This document shows, piece by piece, positions 13,485-21,241 of a DNA stretch of 64,000 bases. The stretch's first letter is position 1. Each line of letters opens with the position of its first letter. Made by a program: the position numbers and the translations under genes. The notes under the pieces are model-generated. The model saw only the letters and a list, made by a program, of their open reading frames with translations. It did no database searches and was not told the DNA's origin. Source of the DNA: Streptomyces luteolus (lineage in GTDB: Bacteria > Actinomycetota > Actinomycetes > Streptomycetales > Streptomycetaceae); assembly GCF_029968015.1 (NCBI RefSeq), contig NZ_JASCIS010000010.1, positions 124,001-188,000 of the forward strand, read 5' to 3'.

Positions 13485-13719
13485 TCTTCCCCACCCCGCC
13501 CCTTCCCGACTGTGTCCGATATGCGGCTGGCGCCGCGTGGCCGCGGAGCTTCGGGGCTCCGCCCCGGACCCGCTCCTCAATCTCCCCCAGCTACCGCTGG
13601 GAGGTGCCCCCGGAGGGGCTCAAAATTGAGCCCCTCCGGCGATTGAGGAGGCCCGTCCGGCAGGCCACGCGGCGCCAGCCGCATATCGGACGCTGCGGGA
13701 AGGGGCGGGGTGGGGAAGA
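13485..13719. repeat. 235-bp nested palindromic element (full copy)
   Basis: Outer arms 13485-13508 and 13696-13719 are perfect 24-bp inverted repeats (left arm begins TCTTCCCCACCCCGCCCC). Inside them 13514-13542 and 13663-13691 are perfect 29-bp inverted repeats containing ATATGCGGCTGGCGCCGCG. The centre 13610-13639 is a 14-bp stem with a 2-nt loop (CCGGAGGGGCTCAA/TTGAGCCCCTCCGG). A further small hairpin CCCAGC-TACC-GCTGGG sits at 13588-13603. The whole can fold into one long cruciform or RNA hairpin and fills the gap after the TenA-like gene. Confidence 0.9.
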
Positions 13720-13789
13720 ATCCGCCGTCCGGCATTCGACGACGGACCCGCAGGCCGGCGTGGCGCACCCAGCCGACGGTGCGGGCCCC

Positions 13790-14447
13790 ATGACCGTCCT
13801 AGGCGCCGTCTTCCGCCCCAGTGCCCACCCGAACAACTCCGCTTCGTCGCCCGCGCAGCGGAGCAGGACTGGATGGGCCAGACCGGCAGCCGCGTCGAGT
13901 CCCCGCTCACCCTGCTGCGCGAACACCTGGACGCGCTGCGGGCGCTGCTCCGCGGCGAGCGGCTCAGCACCGAGGGCCGGTACGTACGCCTGGACGACGT
14001 CGCCCTCGACTGGCCGCCGCCCGTACCGCCCGCGATCCTCGCCGGGGGCCGCGGCCCGCGCACGCTGCGTCTGTGCGGGGAGGCGGCCGACGGCACGTCC
14101 TCGACGCCGGCACCTCCCTCGACGGGATCCGCCGGGCCCGCGCCCTCGTCGACGAAGGCCGCGCCGCGGTCGGCCGCACCGGACCGCATCCGCTGACGGT
14201 CTACCTCCTCACCGCCACCGGGCCGGACGCCACCCGGCGGCTCGCCGCCGAACTCGCCGCGTGCGGCCAGGCCCCCGGCAGCGGCATCGGCGTCGCCGGT
14301 GACGCCAAGGCCGTGGCGGAGGGCGTGGCCCGCGTCGTGGCGGCGGGCGCGGACCGGGTGGTGCTCCAGCCCACGGCCGAGGAGCCGGACCCCGAGGGCT
14401 TCGTGCGGTTCACGGCCCAGGAGGTCCGGCCCCTCGTCCCGCGCTGA
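13790..14447 (+). pseudogene. Luciferase-like (F420/flavin) monooxygenase, degraded
   Basis: Three pieces in three frames rebuild an LLM-family protein. Frame A gives MTVLGAVFRP from 13790; about 13818 it shifts to frame B, PPEQLRFVARAAEQDW; there an internal stretch of the gene is missing, and the same frame resumes with MGQTGSRVESPLTLLREHLD and ends near DGT; about 14095 it shifts again to LDAGTSLDGIRRARALVDEG and the C-terminus ending at 14447. Two frameshifts plus an internal deletion of perhaps 70 codons make this a dead gene. The residue patterns are those of the family, the lesion positions are estimates. Confidence 0.8.
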
Positions 14448-14460
14448 CGGAGGCGGGGGT

Positions 14461-14913
14461 TCAGCGGCGCGGCTCGCCCCGGTACGGCCCGAAGGACCAC
14501 TTGTTGCCCTCCGGATCGGTGATCGCGAACTCCCGGTTGCCGTACGGCTGATCCTTGATCTCCATCAGGATCCGCACCCCGGAGCCGGGTGCCGTGAGAC
14601 GTTCGTAGAGCGCGTCGACGTGGTCGGTGACGACGTACGCGCCCAGGGTGCCCGGCTCCAGCGTCCAGCCGTCCTTCTCCTCGGGGTCGTAGCTGCCGAG
14701 CATGATGCCGCCGCCTTCCGGCCAGTCGAGCTGGGCGTGGGCGACCTTCCCGGCGTCCTCGTAGACGGCGGTGCGCTCGAAGCCGACGGTGTCGACGAGG
14801 AAGTCGATCAGGGCGGGGGCGTCGTGCGCCAGGAGTGTGGGCCACACGGTGGGCGCGGGCCGCGCGGCGGTGTCGGTGGTGCTCTGTTCCGCGGTGTTCT
14901 GTGTGGTGTTCAT
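14461..14913 (-). CDS. VOC-superfamily (glyoxalase/bleomycin-resistance fold) protein
   Basis: 150 residues. Two beta-alpha-beta-beta-beta repeats are visible: PTLLAHDAPALIDFLVDTVGFERTA with GKVAHAQLDWPEGGGIMLG, then GAYVVTDHVDALYERL with the terminal FAITDPEGNKWSFGPYRG. The His/Gln/Glu positions typical of a metal site are partly present. The N-terminal 20 residues are low-complexity. The ATG overlaps the stop of the upstream AraC-type regulator gene (ATGA), so regulator and VOC protein are made together. Substrate unknown. Confidence 0.85.
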   Translation of the reverse strand: MNTTQNTAEQSTTDTAARPAPTVWPTLLAHDAPALIDFLVDTVGFERTAVYEDAGKVAHAQLDWPEGGGIMLGSYDPEEKDGWTLEPGTLGAYVVTDHVDALYERLTAPGSGVRILMEIKDQPYGNREFAITDPEGNKWSFGPYRGEPRR

Positions 14914-15821
14914 GGCTCCAACCCTTCACCGTTCATATGGCCCCCGGCTTGGATATTCCGGCACTCCTCGACCAGCCAGGCCGTCGGGCTCGCGCCCGTG
15001 TAGCGGCGGAAGTCGCGCACCAGGTGCGAGTGGTCGTAATAGCCGCAGTCCGCCGCCACCCGCGCCAGGTCGAGCGCCGTGCCCCGCACCACCGCGCGGA
15101 CCACGGCCGCCTTCGCGTGCTCGAACCGCATCAGGCCCGCCGCCTGCTTCGGCGTCACCCCGGTCTCCGCGCGGAACAGCGTGGTCAGGCGGCGCGGGCT
15201 GAGCGCCACATGCCCCGCGAGCCCGTCGAGCGTGCCCGCCCCCCGGTGCCGGGCCAGCCACGCCCAGGCCTCCGCGACCTCCGGACGTACCCGCGCCGAG
15301 CGCCCGGCCGCCGCCGCGCGCGCCCGCAGATACCCGGAGAGCGTCGCGAACCGGTCCGCCCAGTCGCCCTCCTCCACGAGCCGCTGCCGCACCGCCTCGG
15401 CCCGCGCGCCCAGCACATCCGCCCCCGAGGCCACCAGCTCACCGGTCAGCTCTGCGGCGGGCACACCGAACAGCGCGCGGGCCGCGAGCGGATGCACCGC
15501 GAGCTGGATGCCCGCCTGCCGCTCGGGCTGCACCACGTACGCCGGGCCCTGCTGGAGCGCGCCCAGGACGATGTCGGTCCGGCTGGCGTCGGGGCCGCTC
15601 GCCTGCTGCGGGGTGAGTCCGCTCGTCACCGGCCCGTCGAAGGAGAAGATCAAGGTCAGATACGGGGACGGCAGCCCGATGTGCAGTCCCGGCCGCTGCG
15701 CCGACGTGCGGTACCCGACCGCCGAGACGATCCCCTCGACCCTCGGCGCGGCCCGCACGAACTCCAGGGACTCGCCGTCCGCGGTCCCCTGCTCCCGTAC
15801 GGCCGCCTTGCGGGACGCCAT
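14910..15821 (-). CDS. AraC-family transcriptional regulator
   Basis: 303 residues. N-terminal ligand-binding-like half (about 30-180) with HIGLPSPYLTLIFSFDGPV and QAGIQLAVHPLAARALFG, then a C-terminal double helix-turn-helix: LDGLAGHVALSPRRLTTLFRAETGVTPKQA and LARVAADCGYYDHSHLVRDFRRYTGASPTAW, the AraC signature. Typical of Streptomyces AraC regulators paired with a VOC enzyme. Translationally coupled to the VOC gene. A tandem repeat tract starts about 30 bp upstream of the start codon. Confidence 0.9.
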   Translation of the reverse strand: MASRKAAVREQGTADGESLEFVRAAPRVEGIVSAVGYRTSAQRPGLHIGLPSPYLTLIFSFDGPVTSGLTPQQASGPDASRTDIVLGALQQGPAYVVQPERQAGIQLAVHPLAARALFGVPAAELTGELVASGADVLGARAEAVRQRLVEEGDWADRFATLSGYLRARAAAAGRSARVRPEVAEAWAWLARHRGAGTLDGLAGHVALSPRRLTTLFRAETGVTPKQAAGLMRFEHAKAAVVRAVVRGTALDLARVAADCGYYDHSHLVRDFRRYTGASPTAWLVEECRNIQAGGHMNGEGLEP

Positions 15822-15849
15822 GCCTCAAGTATGGGACGCGGGAGCCGGG

Positions 15850-15948
15850 CCTGTCCCGGGGTGCCAGCTTGGCCTGCCAGCTTGGCCTGTCACGGCCTGC
15901 CAGCCTGGCCTGTCCCGGGGTGCCAGCCTGGCCTGTCCCGGCCTGCCG
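15850..15948. repeat. Tandem repeat tract, units of about 13-23 bp
   Basis: Five imperfect units built from CCTGTCCCGGGGTGCCAGC followed by TTGG or CTGG, with shorter GCCAGCTTGGCCTG versions, lie between the AraC-type gene and mgtE. No ORF uses them convincingly. The whole gap 15822-16286 otherwise holds only the mini-ORF and hairpin listed next. Confidence 0.8.
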
Positions 15949-16091
15949 GCGAACCGGCCGCCTACCGGCGAGGTGCCCGAAAGACCCGGTCTGCGGGTGT
16001 TCACCCATCCCCTGTAGGCTGCACCGGCGCGTCCGCTGCGGCCGGCGCGCGGAGTACATCGGATGTGGCGACGGACGGAGGTGGTGCTGCG

Positions 16092-16166
16092 ATGCGCGGC
16101 GAACCCCCCAGTCACCCACCGCGAGGCACCCACCCCCTCCAGAACCCGGCCCCCGGCCTGCGCTGA
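16092..16166 (+). CDS. Proline-rich leader mini-ORF upstream of mgtE
   Basis: 24-codon ORF reading MRGEPPSHPPRGTHPLQNPA then PGLR: 7 prolines, including an early E-P-P. GGAGGTGG precedes the ATG by 7 nt, a strong ribosome site. It ends 120 bp before mgtE, with a hairpin between. Proline-rich leader ORFs control Mg2+ transporter genes in enterobacteria (mgtL, mgtP); a similar role here is inference. It could instead be a chance ORF in GC-rich DNA. Confidence 0.4.
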   Translation: MRGEPPSHPPRGTHPLQNPAPGLR

Positions 16167-16202
16167 GCGCGCCTTACGGCTGTCGGGCGGGGCGGTGAGT
16201 GC

Positions 16203-16227
16203 GGTGCCCGGCGCTTCGGCGCCCACC
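16203..16227 (+). promoter_or_regulatory. Hairpin between the leader mini-ORF and mgtE
   Basis: GGCGC-TTCG-GCGCC stem-loop, extended by GGTG/CACC pairing across a CCC bulge. The UUCG tetraloop is especially stable in RNA. No U-run follows, so it is not a classical terminator; it may act in attenuation or as a mRNA structure. Confidence 0.45.
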
Positions 16228-16286
16228 CCGATCAGCCCCGAACTCCCTTGTCCTGCACGGGACTTGAACTTCTCTGAGGATCTGGC

Positions 16287-17666
16287 ATGCCGCACACCTC
16301 GCTGCCCGAAGAGCCGCGCTCCGAGCGCACCGAGCCCGACGAGCGCTCCCTTCAGGACCTCGTGCAGAGCCAGCAACTGCACGCCGCCCTGGAGTGGCTG
16401 GAGACCAACCCGCCGCACGTCATCGCCGACGAGCTGGCCCGGATGGACGCGACCGCCGCCGGTATGGCCTTCCGGCTGCTCGACAAGGACCGCGCCCTGA
16501 CGGTCTTCGAGGAGCTGGAGCCGGTCGACCAGCAGCAGATCCTCCAGGGCCTGCGCGACCAGACCTTCCTGGAACTCGTCGAGGCCATGGACCCCGACGA
16601 CCGCGCCCGGATGCTCCGCGAGGCCCCCGCCAAGGTCGCCAAGCGGGTCCTCGCCGGGCTCAGCTCGCACCAGCGCCGGATGACGGCCGCGCTCCTCGGC
16701 TACCCGGAGGGCTCCGTCGGCCGCTACATGACGCCCGAGGTGGTCGCTCTCGGCCAGGACCTCACCGTCGGCCAAGCCCTCGGCGTCGTCCTCGCCGAGG
16801 GCAACGAGGCGGAGACCGTCTACACGCTGCCCGTCGTCGACCACACGCGCCGCCTCACCGGCATCGTCGAGCTGCGCGAACTCGTCCTCAACCCGCCCGA
16901 GACCCTCGTCTCCGACCTCGTCGTCACGGAGCCCGCGTACGCGTACGCCACCGACTCGGCCGAGCAGGCCGCCCGTCTGATGCGCGAGACCAACGACCTG
17001 AACCTGCCGGTCGTCGACAGCGAACAGCGCCTCGTCGGCCTGCTCACCATCGACGACGCGGTCGAGGTCATCGAGGCCGCCGACACCGAGGACGTCGCCC
17101 GCCAGTCCGGCTCCGCGCCCTGGGCCGGGCACTACATGGCCGCGTCCGTCTGGCAGTTGGCCCGCTACCGCGCGCTGTGGCTGAGCCTGCTCCTGATCGC
17201 CGCGACCCTCACCGTCACCGTCACGCAGGCCTTCGAGGCCACTCTCGAACAGAAGGCCTCGCTCGCGGTGTTCATCCCGATGCTGATCGGCGCGGGCGGC
17301 AACGCGGGCGCCCAGGCCGCCACCTCGTGTGTACGTGCGCTGGCGGTCGGCGAGGTCCGCGGCTCCGACCTGCTGAAGGTGATCTGGCGCGAGTGCCGGG
17401 TCGGCCTGGTCCTCGGCGCTCTGCTCGCGATCCTCGGCATGGTCGTCGGCACGCTCTTCGTGGGGGCGGACGTCGCGGTGGTCGTCGGCATCACGCTGAT
17501 CCTGATCTGCGGCTGGGCGGCCACGATCGGCGGCACGATGCCGCTGCTCGCGAAGCGGTTGAGGATCGACCCGGCGGTGGTGTCGGCCCCCATGGTGACG
17601 ACGCTGGTCGACGCGACGGGGTTGATCATCTACTTCCTGACGGCGAAGGCGGTGCTGGGCGTCTGA
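16287..17666 (+). CDS. mgtE: MgtE-family magnesium channel/transporter
   Basis: 459 residues, full length. Cytosolic N-domain about 25-140 (helical MgtE_N superfamily with DRARMLREAPAKVAKRVLAG), tandem CBS domains about 145-275 (VGRYMTPEVVALG, VSDLVVTEPAYAYATDSAEQA), then five membrane helices from about 300 with the conserved signature IPMLIGAGGNAGAQAATSCV (the pore region). The CBS/N domains sense intracellular Mg2+ and close the channel. ATG 16287 has GAGGA 9 nt upstream. Preceded by a candidate leader ORF and hairpin that may regulate it. Confidence 0.95.
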   Translation: MPHTSLPEEPRSERTEPDERSLQDLVQSQQLHAALEWLETNPPHVIADELARMDATAAGMAFRLLDKDRALTVFEELEPVDQQQILQGLRDQTFLELVEAMDPDDRARMLREAPAKVAKRVLAGLSSHQRRMTAALLGYPEGSVGRYMTPEVVALGQDLTVGQALGVVLAEGNEAETVYTLPVVDHTRRLTGIVELRELVLNPPETLVSDLVVTEPAYAYATDSAEQAARLMRETNDLNLPVVDSEQRLVGLLTIDDAVEVIEAADTEDVARQSGSAPWAGHYMAASVWQLARYRALWLSLLLIAATLTVTVTQAFEATLEQKASLAVFIPMLIGAGGNAGAQAATSCVRALAVGEVRGSDLLKVIWRECRVGLVLGALLAILGMVVGTLFVGADVAVVVGITLILICGWAATIGGTMPLLAKRLRIDPAVVSAPMVTTLVDATGLIIYFLTAKAVLGV

Positions 17667-17677
17667 GGTTGGTATTC

Positions 17678-17822
17678 CCCCTCCCCGCCCCTTCCCGCAG
17701 CGTCCGATATGCGGCTGGCGCCGCGTGGCCTCGCCGGACGGGGCCTCCTCAATCTCCCCCAGCTACCGCTGGGAGGTGCCCCCGGAGGGGCTCAAATTGA
17801 GCCCCTCCGGCGATTGAGGAGC
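17678..17822. repeat. Partial copy of the nested palindromic element
   Basis: Begins CCCCCTCCCCGCCCCTTCCCG, then the GTCCGATATGCGGCTGGCGC arm, the CCCAGC-TACC-GCTGGG hairpin and the central GGAGGGGCTCAAATTGAGCC palindrome, as in 13485-13719, but lacks the right outer arms. It lies between the convergent mgtE and SPFH genes, where its hairpins could act as a bidirectional terminator. Confidence 0.85.
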
Positions 17823-17828
17823 CTCGAC

Positions 17829-18767
17829 TCACCCCTCGGGGGTGGTGGGGGCGCCGTCGGTGGAGTCGGGCGCCGGGGTCAGGCTGCGTGGCGGGGTGGC
17901 GGGGGAAGCGCCGACCTGGTCCCTGATCTGGTCCATGACCTCCTCGGGCAGCAGGTCCTGCGGCACGGCGTGCGGCGGCTCGGACAGGGCTGCCGACTGG
18001 TCCGCCTGCTGGGTGCTGCGCTCCAGGAACCGGAGCAGCTCGACGGGGAACGGCAGGACGAGCGTGGAGTTCTTCTCGGCCGCGACGGCCACCACGGTCT
18101 GCAACAGCCTCAGTTGCAGGGCGGCCGGTTCGCTCGCCATCTGGTGGGCGGCCTCGGCGAGCTTCTTCGAGGCCTGCAGCTCGGCGTCGGCGTTGATCAC
18201 GCGGGCCCGGCGCTCGCGGTTCGCCTCGGCCTGGCGGGCCATCGACCGCTTCATGGTCTCCGGCAGGGACACGTCCTTGATCTCGACGCGGTCGATCTGC
18301 ACGCCCCAGCCCACGGCCGGGCTGTCGATCATCAGCTCCAGGCCCTGGTTGAGCTTCTCGCGGTTGGACAGCAGGTCGTCCAGGTCGCTCTTGCCGATGA
18401 TGGACCGCAGCGAGGTCTGCGCCATCTGCGAGACCGCGAAGCGGTAGTCCTCGACGTTGATGATGGCCTTGTCGGCCTCGACGACCTTGAAGTACACGAC
18501 GGCGTCCACGCAGACCGTGACGTTGTCGCGGGTGATGCCCTCCTGGGCCGGTACGGGCATCGTGACGATCTGCATGTTGACCTTGCGGAGGTGGTCCACG
18601 ACCGGGACGATCAGCGTGAACCCGGGCTGGCGCACCTCGCGGCGCAGCCGTCCCAGGCGCAGGACCACACCTCGCTCGTACTGCTTCACGACCCGTGCCG
18701 CCGCCATGACGTAGAGCACCCCGGCGGATCCGACCGCCCCGGCAGCGAGGATCAGTTCCTGAACCAT
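17829..18767 (-). CDS. SPFH/stomatin-prohibitin (slipin) family membrane protein
   Basis: 312 residues. One N-terminal membrane segment (about 3-24), then the SPFH domain (about 27-200): YERGVVLRLGRLRREVRQPGF, VSLPETMKRSMARQAEANRE, and a coiled region RRARVINADAELQASKKLAEA. The C-terminal 60 residues are Pro/Ser-rich and disordered. Such proteins scaffold membrane microdomains. No NfeD partner gene is adjacent, although slipins often have one. Convergent with mgtE; transcribed away from the epimerase gene. Confidence 0.9.
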   Translation of the reverse strand: MVQELILAAGAVGSAGVLYVMAAARVVKQYERGVVLRLGRLRREVRQPGFTLIVPVVDHLRKVNMQIVTMPVPAQEGITRDNVTVCVDAVVYFKVVEADKAIINVEDYRFAVSQMAQTSLRSIIGKSDLDDLLSNREKLNQGLELMIDSPAVGWGVQIDRVEIKDVSLPETMKRSMARQAEANRERRARVINADAELQASKKLAEAAHQMASEPAALQLRLLQTVVAVAAEKNSTLVLPFPVELLRFLERSTQQADQSAALSEPPHAVPQDLLPEEVMDQIRDQVGASPATPPRSLTPAPDSTDGAPTTPEG

Positions 18768-18958
18768 GGCGACCCCCTCGGGTCCGAGCCGCTGGTATTT
18801 ACCACGTTATGGGCGTTATGCCCAATGGTCGAGGGGCTCGCACCTAATCGTCGGTGTGTCTCGGCGCGTACCTGTGCAGCGGCCGGACGGGCTTACGGAA
18901 CCATGACGGCAGGGCGCGGCCCTGCCGCCGGACCGGGCGGGCCGCATAGCGTGCGGGC

Positions 18959-19951
18959 ATGCGTGTACTGGTCACCGGCGGAGCCGGGTTCATCGGATCC
19001 CATGTCGTCGAGGCGCTCACCGCGCGCGGCCACGAGACCGTCGTCCTCGACCTCCGCGTCGACCCCGGCGCGGACGTACGGGACGGGGCGGCCGTGGCCC
19101 GCTCCCTCGCCGGGGTCGACGCGGTCTGCCACCAGGCGGCCATGGTCGGCCTCGGCACGGGCTTCGCCGACGCCCCCGACTACGCCTCGCACAACGACGT
19201 CGGCACCGCCGTCCTGCTCGCCGCGATGGCCGGCGCGGGCGTACGCCGCCTCGTCCTCGCGGGCTCGATGGTCGTGTACGGGGAGGGGCGCTACGACTGC
19301 GCACGGCACGGGCGGGTGCGCCCGGGACCGCGAGCCGTCGAGGACCTGGACGCCGGCCGCTTCGAGCCGAGGTGCCCGGAGTGCGGGGCGTGGCTGACGC
19401 CCGGCACGGTCGACGAGGACGCACCGGTCGACCCGCGCAATGTGTACGCCGCGACCAAGGTCGCCCAGGAGCACCTGGCGGCGGCGTGGGCGCGGGACAC
19501 CGGCGGCTCCGTGGTCTCGCTGCGCTACCACAACGTCTACGGACCCCGGATGCCCCGGGACACCCCGTACGCGGGAGTGGCCTCGTTCTTCCGCTCGGCG
19601 CTCGCGTGCGGCGAGGCGCCGACGGTGTACGAGGACGGGGCGCAGCGACGGGACTTCGTGCACGTACGGGATGTGGCGGCGGCGAACGCGGTGGCCCTGG
19701 AGGCGGACGCGGCGGGCGGTGCGCTCACCGCGTACAACACCGGCAGCGGCGAGCCGCGCACGGTCGGCGAGCTGGCCACGGAACTGGCCACGGCCCACGG
19801 TGGCCCGGCGCCGCGCGTCACGGGCGAGTACCGCCTCGGCGACGTCCGCCACATCACCGCGGACTCGTCCCGCCTGCGGTCCGCGCTCGGCTGGCACCCG
19901 GAGGTCGGCTTCGCGGAGGGGGTACGGGAGTTCGCGAGTCGGGGGGCGTAG
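18959..19951 (+). CDS. NAD-dependent epimerase/dehydratase (extended SDR)
   Basis: 330 residues. N-terminal NAD-binding GGAGFIGSH at residues 7-15, extended-SDR catalytic pattern with YAATK (Tyr-x3-Lys) around residue 162, and YGPRMPRDTPYAGVASFF downstream, as in nucleotide-sugar epimerases. It carries an inserted Cys pair CPECGAWL (about 139-146), which is unusual for the family and may bind a metal. It stands alone, so the sugar substrate cannot be read from context. ATG 18959; weak ribosome site. Confidence 0.88.
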   Translation: MRVLVTGGAGFIGSHVVEALTARGHETVVLDLRVDPGADVRDGAAVARSLAGVDAVCHQAAMVGLGTGFADAPDYASHNDVGTAVLLAAMAGAGVRRLVLAGSMVVYGEGRYDCARHGRVRPGPRAVEDLDAGRFEPRCPECGAWLTPGTVDEDAPVDPRNVYAATKVAQEHLAAAWARDTGGSVVSLRYHNVYGPRMPRDTPYAGVASFFRSALACGEAPTVYEDGAQRRDFVHVRDVAAANAVALEADAAGGALTAYNTGSGEPRTVGELATELATAHGGPAPRVTGEYRLGDVRHITADSSRLRSALGWHPEVGFAEGVREFASRGA

Positions 19952-19974
19952 TCCGGGCCCCGGGCCCCCGCTTC

Positions 19975-20112
19975 GATGCCGTCGTCCGGCTGCCCCGCCG
20001 TCGTGGCTGGTCGCGCCCACGCGGCGGAGCCGCACAACGTCACAGCCCCGCGCCCCTTTCGGGCCCCGGAAGCTGTCCGCCAGGACTTTCGGGAAGGGCC
20101 GGGAGGGGAGAA
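19975..20112. repeat. Dispersed repeat segment shared with 59540-59625
   Basis: Contains GATGCCGTCGTCCGGCTGCC, then GTCGTGGCTGGTCGCGCCCA, CGCGGCGGAGCCGCA and CAGCCCCGCGCCCC, nearly identical in inverse orientation to 59545-59620, and ends with TTTCGGGAAGGGCCGGGAGGGGAG, an arm like the C-rich outer arm at 13485. It fills the gap between the convergent epimerase and histidine kinase genes. Confidence 0.8.
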
Positions 20113-20125
20113 GACACGCCCAAAC

Positions 20126-21238
20126 TCAGGGCTCCGGAGTCGGCAGTGTCACCTCGAAGCGGCAGCCGCCGGTGATGTTGTGGACGGCGGCGCGGCCGCG
20201 GTGGGCCTCGACGATGCCGCGGACGATCGCGAGGCCGAGGCCCGCGCCCGCCGGTGGTGTCCGGGCGTCGGAGCCGCGCCAGCCCGTGTCGAAGACGCGG
20301 GGGAGGTCCTGCTCGGGGATGCCGCCGCAGCCGTCGGACACCGAGAGCACCGCTCCGTCCGCCCGGCGTTCGACGGCCACCTCGACCGTGCCGTCGGCCG
20401 GGGTGCGACGGATCGCGTTGACCAGGAGGTTGCCCAGGACGCGGCTCATCTCCTTGCCGTCGACCTCCACGGGCACCGCCTCGACGCGTTCGCCGACGAG
20501 CCGTACGCCCAGCTCACTGGCGAGCGGGGCCGCGCCCGCCAGTGCGTCGCCGACCAGGTCGTACAGGGAGAGCCGGGAGCGCGTGAGGGTCAGGGCGCCC
20601 GCGTGGATGCGGGAGAGCTCGAAGAGGTCGCCGACCATGTCGTTGAGGCGTTCCACATCGGTGCGCATCTGCTTGAAGTAGCGCTCCGGGTCCGCGGCGA
20701 CCCCGTCTTCCAGGGCCTCCGCCATCGCGCGAAGCCCGGCCAGCGGGGTGCGCAGATCGTGCGAGATCCAGGCGACGAGCTCGCGCCGGGACGCCTCCAG
20801 GGCCCGCTCGCGGTCGCGGGACTCGGCGAGCCGGGCGCTGGTGGCCGCCAACTCGCGGCTGAGTACGGCGAGTTCATCGGGTGCGGCGCCCGGCGGCGCC
20901 GCGTACTCGCCGCCGTCGCCGAAGGAGCGGGCGGCGAGTTGGAGGGCGCGGCTGCGGGCGACGACCCAGCGGCCGAGCAGCAGCGCCGTCGCGAGCGACA
21001 CGACGGCCGCCATCGCGACGACCGTAGTGACGACGGTCAGGTCGTGCGGCGACAGGAACATCGCCCACGCCACGGCCAGCGTCCCGGCGAGCATCGCGGT
21101 CACGGCGACGACGGCCACCACGGCGACGGACACGGTCAGCGAGCGGTGCCGGAGCAGCCGTAGCGCCGCCGCCCCGAGCAGCCCGGCGGCGCCCGCGCCG
21201 AGCAGGGCGAACAGGGCGATGAGCAGGATGTCGCGCAT
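20126..21238 (-). CDS. Sensor histidine kinase
   Basis: 370 residues. N-terminal membrane helices (about 5-28, 36-60 and 70-92) with little between them, then a HAMP-like linker and the H-box SHDLRTPLAGL (His about residue 157), an N-box NLLVNAIRRTP, the G1 box SDGCGGIP and G2 GAGLGLAIVRGIVEAH. The lack of an extracellular domain suggests it senses a membrane signal or partner. Four bases downstream of the response-regulator gene and co-transcribed with it. Signal unknown. Confidence 0.93.
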   Translation of the reverse strand: MRDILLIALFALLGAGAAGLLGAAALRLLRHRSLTVSVAVVAVVAVTAMLAGTLAVAWAMFLSPHDLTVVTTVVAMAAVVSLATALLLGRWVVARSRALQLAARSFGDGGEYAAPPGAAPDELAVLSRELAATSARLAESRDRERALEASRRELVAWISHDLRTPLAGLRAMAEALEDGVAADPERYFKQMRTDVERLNDMVGDLFELSRIHAGALTLTRSRLSLYDLVGDALAGAAPLASELGVRLVGERVEAVPVEVDGKEMSRVLGNLLVNAIRRTPADGTVEVAVERRADGAVLSVSDGCGGIPEQDLPRVFDTGWRGSDARTPPAGAGLGLAIVRGIVEAHRGRAAVHNITGGCRFEVTLPTPEP

Positions 21239-21241
21239 CGC

